Below are positions 53,234 to 63,207 of a stretch of 64,000 nt of DNA, one piece after another. Position 1 is the stretch's first letter. Each line of letters opens with the position of its first letter. Source of the stretch: Ensifer sp. BR816 (GTDB taxonomy: Bacteria > Pseudomonadota > Alphaproteobacteria > Rhizobiales > Rhizobiaceae); contig NZ_KB905370.1 in the NCBI RefSeq assembly GCF_000378985.1, positions 1,845,830 through 1,909,829 on the forward strand. The letters run 5' to 3'. The notes under the pieces were generated by a model that saw only the letters and a list, made by a program, of their open reading frames with translations, was not told the DNA's origin and did no database searches. The position numbers and the translations under genes were made by a program.

Positions 53234-54415
53234 ATGAGCGCAGAAAATCCGCGTTTCGAACTTTCGGAATACCAAGCCCGTCTCAAATCGACGAGACAGG
53301 CTATGCAAGAGGCGGGCATCGACCTTCTGGTGGTCACAGATCCTGCCAACATGGGCTGGCTCACCGGCTATGACGGCTGGTCTTTCTACGTGCATCAGTG
53401 TGTCCTGGTGTCCATGACGGAAGACCCGTTGTGGTTCGGCCGGCAGCAGGACGAAAACGGGGCCCGTCGCACCGTCTATATGGATGACAGTCAAATCCGG
53501 TCTTACGAGGACCACTTTGTTCAATCGTCGCAATATCATCCGATGACCCCACTCGGTGCCTTGATCACCGAAAAGGGCTGGTCGACGGGAACGATCGGCA
53601 TAGAAAAGGAAAACTACTACTTCACGCACGCCGCATTCGAAGCGCTATCGGCGGCGTTGCCGAACGCGAAGTTCAAAGACACGACCCGCCTGGTGAAGTG
53701 GCTGCGAATTGTAAAGTCGCCGAAGGAAATCGAGTACATGCGCGCGGCCGGAAAAATCGTAGCTGCGATGCATCAAAAAGTGTCCGAGGTCCTTCGGCCA
53801 GGTGTCACGCAGTCTGACGTTGTCGCGGAAATCTACCACACCGGTACACGAGGCGTGGACGGCTACTGGGGCGACTATCCGGCTGCGGTACCCATGATCG
53901 GCGCCGGCCCCGACGCCTCTGCGCCACATCTGACATGGAGCGATCGGCCGCTCCGCTCCAACGAAAGCATTTTCTTCGAGCTTGCCGGGGTTCACAAGCG
54001 CTACCATTGCCCTCTTTCGAGAACCTTTTATATTGGGAAACCAGATCAAAAGTTCCTGGACGCGGAAAAGGCTATCCTCGAGGGAATGGAGGCAGGCCTG
54101 TCCAAGGCTCTTGCCGGGAACTCGTGTGAAGATGTCGCCGAGGCGTATTATAGCGCCATCGAACGGCACGGGCTCACCAAACCAAGCCGCACTGGCTATT
54201 CGATCGGCATGGCGTATCCGCCGGATTGGGGTGAGCATTCCGCCAGCTTCCGGATCGGTGATCGCACGGAACTCCGTCCCGGGATGACCTTCCACTTCAT
54301 GTCTGGCCTCTGGTACGGCGATTGGGGCATGGAAATCACTGAGAGCATCCTCATCACGGATGCTGCGGCCGAGTGCCTGTCCAGCTATCCGCGCAAATTG
54401 ATTGTGATCGATTGA
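53234..54415 (+). CDS. doeA: ectoine hydrolase DoeA/EutD (copy 2)
   Basis: 393 aa, same length as copy 1 at 47868 and collinear with it without gaps. Shared blocks include LTGYDGWSFYVHQCVLV, FVQSSQYHPMTPLGALI-type, DTTRLVKW, and ELRPGMTFHFMSGLWYGDWG. Differences are scattered conservative changes, so both should be active enzymes that may differ in preference (ectoine against hydroxyectoine derivatives). Position after eutC corresponds to eutD of Sinorhizobium; copy 1 corresponds to the doeA of the doeAB pair. A strong hairpin follows. Confidence 0.9.
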   Translation: MSAENPRFELSEYQARLKSTRQAMQEAGIDLLVVTDPANMGWLTGYDGWSFYVHQCVLVSMTEDPLWFGRQQDENGARRTVYMDDSQIRSYEDHFVQSSQYHPMTPLGALITEKGWSTGTIGIEKENYYFTHAAFEALSAALPNAKFKDTTRLVKWLRIVKSPKEIEYMRAAGKIVAAMHQKVSEVLRPGVTQSDVVAEIYHTGTRGVDGYWGDYPAAVPMIGAGPDASAPHLTWSDRPLRSNESIFFELAGVHKRYHCPLSRTFYIGKPDQKFLDAEKAILEGMEAGLSKALAGNSCEDVAEAYYSAIERHGLTKPSRTGYSIGMAYPPDWGEHSASFRIGDRTELRPGMTFHFMSGLWYGDWGMEITESILITDAAAECLSSYPRKLIVID

Positions 54416-54423
54416 CGACCGTC

Positions 54424-54453
54424 TGCCGGAGGAGACGGTTCTCTCCTCCGGCA
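54424..54453 (+). terminator. terminator-like hairpin closing the ectoine operon
   Basis: TGCCGGAGGAGA (54424-54435) and TCTCCTCCGGCA (54442-54453) are exact inverted repeats around CGGTTC, eight bases after the doeA2 stop. No T-run follows (CCTTG), but the stem is strong enough to mark the end of the transcript. Confidence 0.65.
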
Positions 54454-54548
54454 ACCTTGCAGACGCGACTGGCTCAAGCCCAGACCTGTCGCGAAAACCG
54501 TCCAAGGCAAGCAGGGTTCGCGTGCGTGCAGTGTCGGAGGAGAAAACT

Positions 54549-55325
54549 TTGAGGAAAACAGTGGTCGTTACCGGCTCCACCAGCGGCATAGGTCTGGCGA
54601 TCGCCACTGCCTTTGCCAGCGAGGGGGCCAACATCATCATCAATGGTTTCGGAAACCCGGCCGAAATCGAGGTGATTGTCGATCGGCTTGGAGCTGTGTC
54701 CAAGGCCGGGGTCATCTATCATCCGGCTGATATGACCAAGCCCGCCCAGATCGCCGACTTGATCGAGACCGCAGCGAAGACTTTTGGCGGCGTTGATGTT
54801 CTCGTCAACAATGCGGGCATCCAGCATGTCGAGAAGATCGAAGATTTCCCGATCGAAAAGTGGGATCAGATTCTCGCGATCAACCTCTCGAGCTCCTTTC
54901 ACACCATGCGCGCCGCCATCCCGCTGATGAAGGCTAAAGGGCAAGGCCGTATTATCAACATCGCCTCCGCGCACGCCCTCGTTGCTTCTCCCTTCAAATC
55001 CGCCTACGTCGCGGCGAAACACGGCATATTGGGGTTGACCAAGACCGCGGCGCTGGAGCTTGCGGAATGGGGAGTAACCGTTAACGCAATCTGCCCCGGC
55101 TATGTGCTGACGCCGCTGGTCGAGAAGCAGATACCGGATACAGCCAAGGCCCGCGGCATGACCGAGGAGCAGGTAAAGGCCGAGGTTATCCTCAAGGCGC
55201 AGCCCACCCACGAATTCGTCAAGGCAGAAGAGATTGGAGCGCTCGCCCTCTACCTCGCAAGCGATGCTGCTCGCCAGGTCACCGGAACCCAAATTTCGAT
55301 CGACGGAGGCTGGACTGCTGAGTGA
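54549..55325 (+). CDS. bdhA: 3-hydroxybutyrate dehydrogenase
   Basis: 258 aa from TTG 54549, the usual length of rhizobial BdhA; GGAGGAG lies upstream. The longer GTG frame from 54522 would bury that site. SDR family: VVVTGSTSGIGLAIATAF (NAD site), NNAGIQHV, catalytic Ser in NIASAHALVASP and Tyr/Lys in YVAAKHGI, and the C-terminal QPTHEFVKAEEIGAL specific to this branch. It oxidises 3-hydroxybutyrate to acetoacetate; the CoA-transferase and thiolase at 58437-61037 finish that route. GTGA overlap with the next frame. Confidence 0.85.
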   Translation: MRKTVVVTGSTSGIGLAIATAFASEGANIIINGFGNPAEIEVIVDRLGAVSKAGVIYHPADMTKPAQIADLIETAAKTFGGVDVLVNNAGIQHVEKIEDFPIEKWDQILAINLSSSFHTMRAAIPLMKAKGQGRIINIASAHALVASPFKSAYVAAKHGILGLTKTAALELAEWGVTVNAICPGYVLTPLVEKQIPDTAKARGMTEEQVKAEVILKAQPTHEFVKAEEIGALALYLASDAARQVTGTQISIDGGWTAE

Positions 55326-55375
55326 GGGCGGTCGAGCAGCTAGTTCAAAACGTCAGAAGCAGCAAAGGAACTAAA

Positions 55376-56779
55376 GTGAACATCAATATTAAAGACATCA
55401 GCGAGAAGGACCGCAACAGCGTCCTGCATCCGTTCACACAGCTCAAGGACTTTGCCACGGGCAAGCTTGGCGAGCCGACGATCGTCGAGACCGGGAAGGG
55501 GATCCGCATCCAGGATGCTCACGGTCACCAGCTGATTGACGGCTTTGCCGGACTGTACTGCGTCAACGTCGGCTATGGCCGGACTGAGGTCGCTGAGGCG
55601 ATCTCCCGCCAAGCCTATCGGCTGGCCTACTATCACTCGTACGCCGCGCACACGACCGACGAGCTTGCGATCCTGTCCGACCGTCTCGTGAAGATGGCGC
55701 CCGGCAAGATGAGTAAGGTGTTCTACGGCATGTCCGGTTCGGACGCCAATGAGACCCAGGCCAAGCTCGTCTGGTACTACAACAACCTACGTGGGAAGCC
55801 GACGAAGAAGAAGATCATCTCGCGCGAACGCGGCTATCACGGATGTAGCGTCGTCTCCGGATCGATGACCGGGATGAGCTTCTACCACGACCATATGGAT
55901 CTGCCGCTGCCGCAGATCGTCCATACGGGTGTGCCGCATCACTATTGGGGCGCCAACCCGGGCGAAACCGAACGGGAATTCTCCGCCCGCCGCGCCGCCG
56001 AACTCGACCAGATGATCGAGCGTCTCGGTCCCGACAACGTCGGCGCCTTCATCGCCGAACCGGTTCTCGGAACCGGCGGCATCACGCCGCCGCCGGAAGG
56101 CTACTGGGAAGCCATCCAGTCGGTGCTGAAGAAACACGACGTGCTGCTGATCGCCGACGAAGTCATTACCGGCTTTGGCCGCACCGGCTCGATGTTCGGC
56201 TCGCAGCACTATGGCATAGAACCCGACCTGATCACGGTCGCCAAGGGCCTGACCTCGGCCTATTTCCCGCTCTCCGCTTCGATCGTCGGTGAGAAGGTTT
56301 ACAAGGTCATGGAAGAGGGGGCTGACAAGGTCGGTGCCTTCTCGCACGGCTACACCTATTCCGGCCACCCGATCGGCGCGGCCGCTGCAAATGCGGTGCT
56401 CGACATCGTCGAGAAGGAAGACCTGCCCGGCAACGCCCGCGAGGTCGGCGCCTATTTCCAGGCTCAGCTCAAGGAGAAATTCGCGCAGCTGCCGATCGTA
56501 GGTGAAGTGCGTGGCGTCGGCCTGATGGGCGCGATCGAATTCGTCGCCGACCGCGAGAACAAGAAGCGCTTCGATCCGTCGCTGAAGGTCGGTGCTCGCG
56601 TCTCCAAGGCGGCCCGAGACCGCGGCCTCATCGCCCGTGCCATGCCGCATGGTGACATTCTGGGCTTTGCGCCGCCGCTTGTCACCACCAGGGCGGAAGT
56701 CGACGAGATCGTCTCCATCGCCGAAAAGGCGGTGCGCTCGGTCATGGACGATCTCGTTCGCGACGGCAAGAAAATCTAA
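55376..56779 (+). CDS. class III aminotransferase (DoeD-type candidate)
   Basis: 467 aa from GTG 55376, which has AAAGGAAC upstream; a GTG at 55322 overlapping the bdhA stop is the alternative. PLP-dependent omega-aminotransferase: FAGLYCVNVGYGRTEVAEAI, GMSGSDANETQAKLVWYY, AEPVLGTGGITPPPEGYW, LIADEVITGFGRTGSMFG, with the PLP Lys in ITVAKGLTSAYFPLSAS. In ectoine catabolism DoeD transaminates diaminobutyrate to aspartate semialdehyde; its position after the ectoine operon and before an aldehyde dehydrogenase supports that, but beta-alanine, GABA or taurine transaminase activity is possible. Confidence 0.82.
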   Translation: MNINIKDISEKDRNSVLHPFTQLKDFATGKLGEPTIVETGKGIRIQDAHGHQLIDGFAGLYCVNVGYGRTEVAEAISRQAYRLAYYHSYAAHTTDELAILSDRLVKMAPGKMSKVFYGMSGSDANETQAKLVWYYNNLRGKPTKKKIISRERGYHGCSVVSGSMTGMSFYHDHMDLPLPQIVHTGVPHHYWGANPGETEREFSARRAAELDQMIERLGPDNVGAFIAEPVLGTGGITPPPEGYWEAIQSVLKKHDVLLIADEVITGFGRTGSMFGSQHYGIEPDLITVAKGLTSAYFPLSASIVGEKVYKVMEEGADKVGAFSHGYTYSGHPIGAAAANAVLDIVEKEDLPGNAREVGAYFQAQLKEKFAQLPIVGEVRGVGLMGAIEFVADRENKKRFDPSLKVGARVSKAARDRGLIARAMPHGDILGFAPPLVTTRAEVDEIVSIAEKAVRSVMDDLVRDGKKI

Positions 56780-56834
56780 GCGAAGACGGCTGGGTAGCTC
56801 CCCACGTACCTACTCGCTTCCAACGAAATCCGAA

Positions 56835-56861
56835 CAGGGCAGGGGCCATACCCTTGCCCTG
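56835..56861 (+). terminator. hairpin between aminotransferase and aldehyde dehydrogenase genes
   Basis: CAGGGCAGGG (56835-56844) pairs with CCCTTGCCCTG (56851-56861) with one bulged T, loop GCCATA. It lies in the 140-bp gap and may terminate or attenuate the upstream transcript. Confidence 0.45.
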
Positions 56862-56919
56862 ACCAATGAACTCAACCGTTGCACAGATGCGCACCATCAG
56901 GGAAAGAGGAAGCCGGCCC

Positions 56920-58329
56920 ATGACCGCCGCCAAACTTCATATCACGACCAGCTTGGCTCCGATCACCGTCCATAGCCCCTACGACGGGTCTGTCCTCGGA
57001 ACGATTGAGGCCACAGATGCGAGCGAAATCGGTGAACTCCTCGCCCGCGCCCGTCGCGGTGCGGAGCTTTCCGCTAAGCTGCCAAGACACAAGCGTGCGA
57101 GCATCCTGGAAGGGGCTGCGCAGATTATCGAAAGCCGCCGTGACGCTTTCGCCGAAACCATCGTGCGGGAAGCCGGCAAGACGATCGTTCAGGCGCGCAA
57201 GGAAGTGCTTCGTTGCGTCAATACTTTGAAGCTGTCTGCCGAAGAGGCAAAGCGCAATGCCGGCGAAATCGTACCCTTCGACGCCTATGTGGGATCGGAG
57301 CAGCGCCAGGGCTGGTTCACCCGCGAGCCGCTCGGCATCATTACCGCCATCACGCCTTATAACGATCCGCTGAACCTGGTGGCGCATAAACTGGGTCCTG
57401 CGATCGCCGGCGGCAATGCGGTATTGCTGAAGCCGTCGAACCTGACGCCGTTTTCCTCGATCAATCTTGTCGAAGCCTTGGTGGAAGCCGGCCTGCCGCG
57501 CGAGATCATTACCGTCGTTCACGGCGATCGAGAAATCGTCTCGGCTCTCGTCTCCGCACGGGAGGTCCGCATGGTCTCATTTACCGGCGGCTTTGCTACC
57601 GGTGAAGCCATCAGCCGCAAGGCGGGCCTGAAGAAACTGGCGATGGAACTCGGCGGCAATGCGCCGGTCATCGTCATGAATGACTGCGACTTCGACAAGG
57701 CGGTCGAAGGCTGCGTATCCGGCGCATTCTGGGCGGCCGGGCAGAACTGCATCGGCGCCCAGCGGGTCCTCGTGCAAGCCGACATCTATGAGCGGTTCCG
57801 CGACGCCTTCGTCGCCGCGACGAAAAAGCTCAAGGCCGGCGATCCGCTGCGCGAGGACACGGATGTCGGTCCGATGATCTCAAAGGAAGTCGCCGAGCGC
57901 ACTGAAGCGGCGGTCAATGATGCGATTGCTGTCGGCGCGAAACTGCTCTGCGGTCACAAGCGCGAGGGGTCGCTTTATCACCCGACTGTGCTGGAAGGTA
58001 CGCCGGTGACCTGCCGCCTCTGGCACGAGGAGGTGTTCGCCCCTGTCGTCATGCTTGCACCGTTCGAGACGCTTGATGAAGCGATCGATCTGGCCAACGA
58101 TCCGGAATATAGCCTGCATGCGGGCATCTTCACCAGCAACCTGTCGGTCGCACTTGACGCCGCAAACAGGATCGAAGCCGGCGGGGTGATGATCAACGAC
58201 TCCTCGGACTACCGCTTCGACGCCATGCCATTCGGCGGTTCCAAATACGGCTCCATGGGCCGGGAAGGCGTTCACTTCGCCTATGAAGAGATGACCCAGC
58301 CGAAGGTCGTTTGCATCAATCGTGGGTGA
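56920..58329 (+). CDS. NAD-dependent aldehyde dehydrogenase (DoeC-type candidate)
   Basis: 469 aa from ATG 56920 (AAAGAGGAAG upstream); an earlier in-frame ATG at 56866 is less well supported. Aldehyde dehydrogenase family: [48 protein letters not shown] with the Glu, and the catalytic Cys in [12 protein letters not shown]. DoeC oxidises aspartate semialdehyde to aspartate; this gene next to a transaminase fits that step. Other small aldehydes cannot be excluded. The C-terminal part [20 protein letters not shown] is typical of the family. Confidence 0.82.
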   Translation: MTAAKLHITTSLAPITVHSPYDGSVLGTIEATDASEIGELLARARRGAELSAKLPRHKRASILEGAAQIIESRRDAFAETIVREAGKTIVQARKEVLRCVNTLKLSAEEAKRNAGEIVPFDAYVGSEQRQGWFTREPLGIITAITPYNDPLNLVAHKLGPAIAGGNAVLLKPSNLTPFSSINLVEALVEAGLPREIITVVHGDREIVSALVSAREVRMVSFTGGFATGEAISRKAGLKKLAMELGGNAPVIVMNDCDFDKAVEGCVSGAFWAAGQNCIGAQRVLVQADIYERFRDAFVAATKKLKAGDPLREDTDVGPMISKEVAERTEAAVNDAIAVGAKLLCGHKREGSLYHPTVLEGTPVTCRLWHEEVFAPVVMLAPFETLDEAIDLANDPEYSLHAGIFTSNLSVALDAANRIEAGGVMINDSSDYRFDAMPFGGSKYGSMGREGVHFAYEEMTQPKVVCINRG

Positions 58330-58436
58330 ACGAAGTTGCTCGCACCGGCTCAATACCGCTGCGAGCGCCCGAAAACCAATGAACTGAATTTGCGAGGCGC
58401 CTCGGCGTCGCGATCGACGAACCTGATGGGGGGAGT

Positions 58437-59135
58437 ATGAACAAGATTTTCGAGAATCCGCGGTCGGCACTTGATGGCTTGCTGTTCGACGGCATGTTCA
58501 TCGCCGCGGGCGGTTTTGGCCTGTGCGGCATTCCAGAGCTGCTGATTGACGCAATCCGTCAGGCGGGCACCAAGAACCTGACGATCGCCTCGAACAATTG
58601 CGGCGTCGACGATTTCGGCCTCGGCGTTCTGCTGAAGACCAAGCAGATCAGAAAGATGATTTCGTCTTACGTCGGCGAGAACGCCGAATTCATGCGGCAA
58701 TATCTGAGCGGCGAACTTGAGCTCGAGTTCAATCCGCAGGGCACGCTCGCAGAACGGATGCGGGCCGGCGGCGCCGGCATTGCCGGGTTCTATACCAAGA
58801 CCGGGGTCGGTACCGTCGTTGCCGAGGGCAAGGAAACGAAGGCCTTCAACGGCGAGACCTATGTTCTCGAGACCGGGATCGTCGCGGACCTATCGATCGT
58901 CAAGGCCTGGAAGGCTGACACCACGGGCAACCTCGTCTTCCGCAAGACGGCGCGCAACTTCAATCCGCCGGCCGCCACCTGCGGCAAGATCTGCGTCGCC
59001 GAAGTCGAGGAGATCGTCCCGGTTGGCAGTCTCGATCCCGATCACGTCCATGTGCCGGGCATCTACGTGCATCGTCTGATCCAGGGTCAGCACGAAAAAC
59101 GCATCGAGCAGCGCACCACGCGCACGGCGGCTTGA
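58437..59135 (+). CDS. scoA: 3-oxoacid (succinyl-CoA:acetoacetate) CoA-transferase subunit A
   Basis: 232 aa. Class I CoA-transferase alpha chain: FDGMFIAAGGFGLCGIPELL, IASNNCGVDDFGLGVLLK, GGAGIAGFYTKTGVGTVVAE and VFRKTARNFNPPAATCGK. It activates acetoacetate to acetoacetyl-CoA with subunit B. GGGGGGAG precedes ATG 58437. The partner starts 19 bp downstream. The 3-oxoadipate transferases PcaIJ are close relatives, but the bdhA and thiolase neighbours favour acetoacetate. Confidence 0.88.
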   Translation: MNKIFENPRSALDGLLFDGMFIAAGGFGLCGIPELLIDAIRQAGTKNLTIASNNCGVDDFGLGVLLKTKQIRKMISSYVGENAEFMRQYLSGELELEFNPQGTLAERMRAGGAGIAGFYTKTGVGTVVAEGKETKAFNGETYVLETGIVADLSIVKAWKADTTGNLVFRKTARNFNPPAATCGKICVAEVEEIVPVGSLDPDHVHVPGIYVHRLIQGQHEKRIEQRTTRTAA

Positions 59136-59153
59136 AGGGCAGGGGGAAGAGAC

Positions 59154-59783
59154 ATGGCCTGGGACAGAAACCAGATGGCGGCGCGCGCCGCCCGCGAACT
59201 CGAAGACGGCACCTACGTCAATCTCGGCATCGGCATTCCGACACTGGTTGCCAACTATATCCCCGAAGGCGTCCATGTGACGCTGCAGTCGGAGAACGGT
59301 CTGCTGGGCATCGGCCCGTTCCCGACGGAGGATCAGATCGATGCCGATCTCATCAATGCCGGCAAGCAGACGGTGACGGCCCTGGCGCATTCGGCCTTTT
59401 TCGACTCGGCGCAGAGCTTCGCGATGATCCGAGGCGGCAAGATCGCCATGGCGATCCTCGGCGCCATGGAAGTGGCCGAGAACGGCGACCTCGCCAACTG
59501 GATGATCCCCGGCAAGCTCGTCAAGGGCATGGGCGGTGCGATGGATCTGGTTGCCGGCGTCAAGCGCGTGGTCGTCGTTATGGACCACACCAACAAGGCG
59601 GGCGAATCCAAGGTGCTGAAGGCATGCACCCTGCCGCTGACCGGACAAAGCGTCGTCGATCGGATCATCACCAATCTCGGTGTGCTCGACGTCGTCGATG
59701 GCGGACTGAAGCTGGTCGAGCTTGCCGACGGTGTCACCGACGGCGAGATCCGCAGCGCCACCGATGCAACCATCGTCAACTGA
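59154..59783 (+). CDS. scoB: 3-oxoacid CoA-transferase subunit B
   Basis: 209 aa. Beta chain with the catalytic Glu in [14 protein letters not shown]; other family segments are [20 protein letters not shown] and [30 protein letters not shown] precedes the ATG. Forms the heteromer with the protein at 58437. Confidence 0.9.
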   Translation: MAWDRNQMAARAARELEDGTYVNLGIGIPTLVANYIPEGVHVTLQSENGLLGIGPFPTEDQIDADLINAGKQTVTALAHSAFFDSAQSFAMIRGGKIAMAILGAMEVAENGDLANWMIPGKLVKGMGGAMDLVAGVKRVVVVMDHTNKAGESKVLKACTLPLTGQSVVDRIITNLGVLDVVDGGLKLVELADGVTDGEIRSATDATIVN

Positions 59784-59855
59784 GCCTGCGGGCTTTTGCC
59801 GAGACGCTGGAGCCGGCCGTTGCCGGCTTCGCAAGGACCAAGAGAGGAGACCATC

Positions 59856-61037
59856 ATGAGCACCCCATCGATCGTCATTGCCAGCGCCGCCCGTACCGCG
59901 GTCGGATCTTTCAACGGCGCGTTCGGCAACACGCCGGCGCACGAGCTCGGCGCTGCCGTCATCAAGGGCGTGCTCGAGAGGGCGGGCGTCGAAGCCAGCG
60001 AGGTCGACGAGGTGATCCTCGGCCAGGTGCTGCCGGCCGGCGAGGGCCAGAACCCGGCGCGTCAAGCGGCGATGAAGGCAGGGATCCCGCAGGGCAAGAC
60101 CGCCTGGGGGATGAACCAGCTCTGCGGTTCGGGCCTTCGCGCCGTGGCGCTCGGCATGCAGCAGATTGCAACGGGTGATGCGGATATCATCGTCGCCGGC
60201 GGCATGGAGTCGATGTCGATGGCGCCGCACTGCTCGCATCTGCGCGGCGGGGTGAAGATGGGCGACTTCAAGATGATCGACACGATGATCAAGGACGGCC
60301 TGACGGACGCGTTTCACGGCTACCACATGGGCATAACCGCCGAGAACGTCGCCCGCCAGTGGCAGCTTTCCCGCGACGAGCAGGACGCGTTCGCGCTCGC
60401 CTCTCAGAACAAGGCTGAGGCGGCACAGGAGGCCGGCCGCTTCGCGGAAGAGATCATTCCCTTCATCGTCAAGACCCGCAAGGGCGACGTCACCGTCGAC
60501 CAGGACGAATACATCCGCCACGGCGCAACGCTCGACCAGATGACGAAGCTGCGTCCGGCCTTCGACAAGGAAGGCACGGTCACCGCCGGCAACGCCTCCG
60601 GCCTCAATGACGGCGCTGCCGCCACGCTTTTGATGACCGAAGCACAGGCTTCCAAGCGCGGCATCCAGCCGCTTGCCCGCATCGTTTCATGGGCAACCGC
60701 CGGCGTCGATCCGCAGGTCATGGGCACCGGCCCGATCCCGGCTTCGCGCAAGGCGCTGGCAAAGGCCGGCTGGGCGATCGGCGATGTCGAACTCGTCGAA
60801 GCCAACGAGGCGTTCGCCGCCCAGGCCTGCGCGGTCAACAAGGACCTCGGCTGGGATCCTGGCATCGTCAACGTCAATGGCGGCGCGATCGCCATCGGCC
60901 ACCCGATCGGCGCTTCCGGTGCCCGCGTGCTCAACACGCTGCTCTTCGAAATGAAGCGCCGCGGCGTTTCCAAGGGGCTTGCAACGCTCTGCATAGGCGG
61001 GGGCATGGGCGTCGCCATGTGCGTGGAAGCGCTTTGA
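59856..61037 (+). CDS. acetyl-CoA C-acetyltransferase (thiolase)
   Basis: 393 aa, exactly the usual thiolase length. Active-site Cys in [16 protein letters not shown], second motif [17 protein letters not shown] with the His, and [14 protein letters not shown] with the second Cys. It cleaves acetoacetyl-CoA to acetyl-CoA (degradation) or runs in reverse for polyhydroxybutyrate synthesis. AGAGGAGACC precedes ATG 59856; codons further left belong to the spacer. The UPF0262 gene follows after 12 bp. Confidence 0.92.
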   Translation: MSTPSIVIASAARTAVGSFNGAFGNTPAHELGAAVIKGVLERAGVEASEVDEVILGQVLPAGEGQNPARQAAMKAGIPQGKTAWGMNQLCGSGLRAVALGMQQIATGDADIIVAGGMESMSMAPHCSHLRGGVKMGDFKMIDTMIKDGLTDAFHGYHMGITAENVARQWQLSRDEQDAFALASQNKAEAAQEAGRFAEEIIPFIVKTRKGDVTVDQDEYIRHGATLDQMTKLRPAFDKEGTVTAGNASGLNDGAAATLLMTEAQASKRGIQPLARIVSWATAGVDPQVMGTGPIPASRKALAKAGWAIGDVELVEANEAFAAQACAVNKDLGWDPGIVNVNGGAIAIGHPIGASGARVLNTLLFEMKRRGVSKGLATLCIGGGMGVAMCVEAL

Positions 61038-61049
61038 GGAGGCAAGCTT

Positions 61050-61547
61050 ATGGCCTCCACCGAATATCGTCTCTGCGACGTATCGCTCGACCGGTCGTTT
61101 GGTGGCCGGGATGCGAGAATTGAGCGAGAGCAAGCGCTCGCGGTCATCGACCTCTTGGAATCCAACACATTTATTCCCGTCGGCCACGACGGCGGACCCT
61201 ATCGCCTCAGGATCGCAGCGGTTGACGGGCGCCTGGCATTGCATGTCGCCGATAATCAGGGCGACCATGTCGTCAGTCATCACCTGTCGCTGACGCCCTT
61301 CCGGCGATTGCTCAAAGACTACACCCGCATCTGCGAGAGCTACTACGACGCCGTCCGCCACCCCGGGCCTGAGCGCCTTGAGGCGATCGATATGGGCCGG
61401 CGTGGCGTCCATAACGAGGCTGCCGAACTGCTTCGAGCCCGGTTGTCAGCGAAAGTGAATATCGACAACCACACCGCCCGCCGGCTGTTCACGCTGATCT
61501 ACGCCCTACTCATTCGCAATGCCGACCCTCGAGTTCTGCTGAGCTGA
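61050..61547 (+). CDS. UPF0262 family protein
   Basis: 165 aa. Matches the alphaproteobacterial UPF0262 family: [69 protein letters not shown]. Small soluble protein without known function; elsewhere usually next to histidine-biosynthesis genes, here between thiolase and glutamate dehydrogenase. GGAGGCAAGC precedes ATG 61050. Confidence 0.8.
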   Translation: MASTEYRLCDVSLDRSFGGRDARIEREQALAVIDLLESNTFIPVGHDGGPYRLRIAAVDGRLALHVADNQGDHVVSHHLSLTPFRRLLKDYTRICESYYDAVRHPGPERLEAIDMGRRGVHNEAAELLRARLSAKVNIDNHTARRLFTLIYALLIRNADPRVLLS

Positions 61548-61590
61548 GACGAATGCGGCCCGAGACTTCCCGACCCAGGAGGAACCCCAA

Positions 61591-63036
61591 GTGAATGCAA
61601 TACCCCAACGCGATGTACACCCCGGACAGACGAGTTCCGCCGGCTTTCTGGATAGCGTTGACCAGAACTTCCGCCATGCGATGACTTTCCTCGACCTGCC
61701 GGAAGGCTTGTCCGACCGCATTATGCAGTGCAACTCGACGTATACGGTGCGCTTCGGCGTCCGACTGCGCGGCCGCATGTTCAGCTTCATCGGCTGGCGA
61801 TCGGTGCATAGCGAGCACTGTGAGCCGGTCAAAGGCGGCATCCGCTATGCGTCGAATGCCGATGCCGAAGAGGTCGAGGCGCTTGCCGCGTTGATGACGC
61901 TCAAATGCTCGCTCGTCGATGTGCCGTTCGGCGGCTCGAAGGGGGCGCTGAAGATCGATCCGCGCGAATGGACGCCGCAGGAGCTTGAGCGCATTACCCG
62001 CCGCTTCACCCAGGAACTCAACAAACGTGGACTGATCGGCCCCGGCGTCAATGTGCCGGCACCCGACATCGGCACAGGCGAGCGCGAAATGGCCTGGATG
62101 ATGGACGAGTTTCGCCGCGCCAACCCGACCGACGTCATCAATGCGCGCGGCTGCGTCACCGGCAAGCCGTTGTCGAAGGGTGGCATTGCCGGCCGCACCG
62201 AAGCCACCGGCCGCGGCGTGCAGTTTGCCATCCAGAGCTATCTCCGCGATCCGCGCACTGCCGGCTTGAACGGCAAGCGCGACTTGAAGGGTGCTGCAGT
62301 TATCGTCCAGGGATTTGGCAATGTCGGCTACCACGCGGCAAAGTTCGTCTCCGAAGAAGACGGTGCCCGGGTGACGATCGTTGCTGAACGCGACGGCTAT
62401 GTCACTAACGCCGATGGGATTGCGGTCGAGGCACTGAAGCAGCATCAGATCAAGACCGGCAGCATCCTGGGCTTCGAGGGCGCCACCTCGTTTCCCGGCG
62501 ACATGAGCGGCATCGAGCAGCCTTGCGACGTGCTCATTCCGGCGGCGATGGAAAATGCCATCCATGCCGGCAATGCGGTGCGCATAAAGGCGCATCTCGT
62601 GGTCGAAGCCGCCAACGGCCCGGTGACCTTCGATGCCGACAAGGTGCTGCGCACCCGTGGCGTCACCATCCTTCCCGATCTCTACGTCAATGCCGGCGGC
62701 GTGGTCGTCAGTTATTTCGAGTGGGTGAAGAACCTGACGCATATCCCCTTTGGCCTGATGGAACGGCGCCGGCGCGAACGGCGCAACCAGACGATTGCCA
62801 CGACGCTAGAGCGCATGACCGGCAAGGAATTCCCCGCCGATATACGCGACGAGTTCCTGGAAGGCGGCGCTGAAATCGATCTTGTTCGTTCCGGACTGGA
62901 AGACGTCATGCGCAGCACCTGGATACGCATCGCCGACCTGATCGAACAGCAACCGGAACTCAGTGATTACCGAACCGCCGCTTATGTCGCGTCGATCCGG
63001 CAGATTGCAGATGCCTATGAAGCGATCGGGATCTAA
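61591..63036 (+). CDS. Glu/Leu/Phe/Val dehydrogenase
   Basis: 481 aa from GTG 61591 with AGGAGGAAC upstream. Family motifs: catalytic Lys region PVKGGIRYASNADAEEVEAL and VDVPFGGSKGALKIDP, then NVPAPDIGTGEREMAWMMDE and the NAD(P) fold AAVIVQGFGNVGYHAAKF. It interconverts glutamate (or a branched-chain amino acid) and the 2-oxo acid with ammonia. It would recycle the amino group that the upstream transaminase moves to glutamate. A strong hairpin follows. Confidence 0.88.
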   Translation: MNAIPQRDVHPGQTSSAGFLDSVDQNFRHAMTFLDLPEGLSDRIMQCNSTYTVRFGVRLRGRMFSFIGWRSVHSEHCEPVKGGIRYASNADAEEVEALAALMTLKCSLVDVPFGGSKGALKIDPREWTPQELERITRRFTQELNKRGLIGPGVNVPAPDIGTGEREMAWMMDEFRRANPTDVINARGCVTGKPLSKGGIAGRTEATGRGVQFAIQSYLRDPRTAGLNGKRDLKGAAVIVQGFGNVGYHAAKFVSEEDGARVTIVAERDGYVTNADGIAVEALKQHQIKTGSILGFEGATSFPGDMSGIEQPCDVLIPAAMENAIHAGNAVRIKAHLVVEAANGPVTFDADKVLRTRGVTILPDLYVNAGGVVVSYFEWVKNLTHIPFGLMERRRRERRNQTIATTLERMTGKEFPADIRDEFLEGGAEIDLVRSGLEDVMRSTWIRIADLIEQQPELSDYRTAAYVASIRQIADAYEAIGI

Positions 63037-63084
63037 ACGGAGAAAATCTCCGACGCTTTCCCCCGCCTCCTCCCGAGGCGCCTT

Positions 63085-63115
63085 GGCTGCCGTCGAACAG
63101 GTCCCGACGGCAGCC
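63085..63115 (+). terminator. terminator after the glutamate-type dehydrogenase
   Basis: GGCTGCCGTCG (63085-63095) and CGACGGCAGCC (63105-63115) are exact inverted repeats with a 9-base loop, followed by GCTTTCTCTG. Located 48 bp after the stop codon. Confidence 0.7.
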
Positions 63116-63207
63116 GCTTTCTCTGAGTATTCCAAAGGTTGGCTTTGGCAATGTCAAACCGCGACGAGGCTGTCGATCCTGAGGAAGAAAAATTGTGAGG
63201 AGGACAA

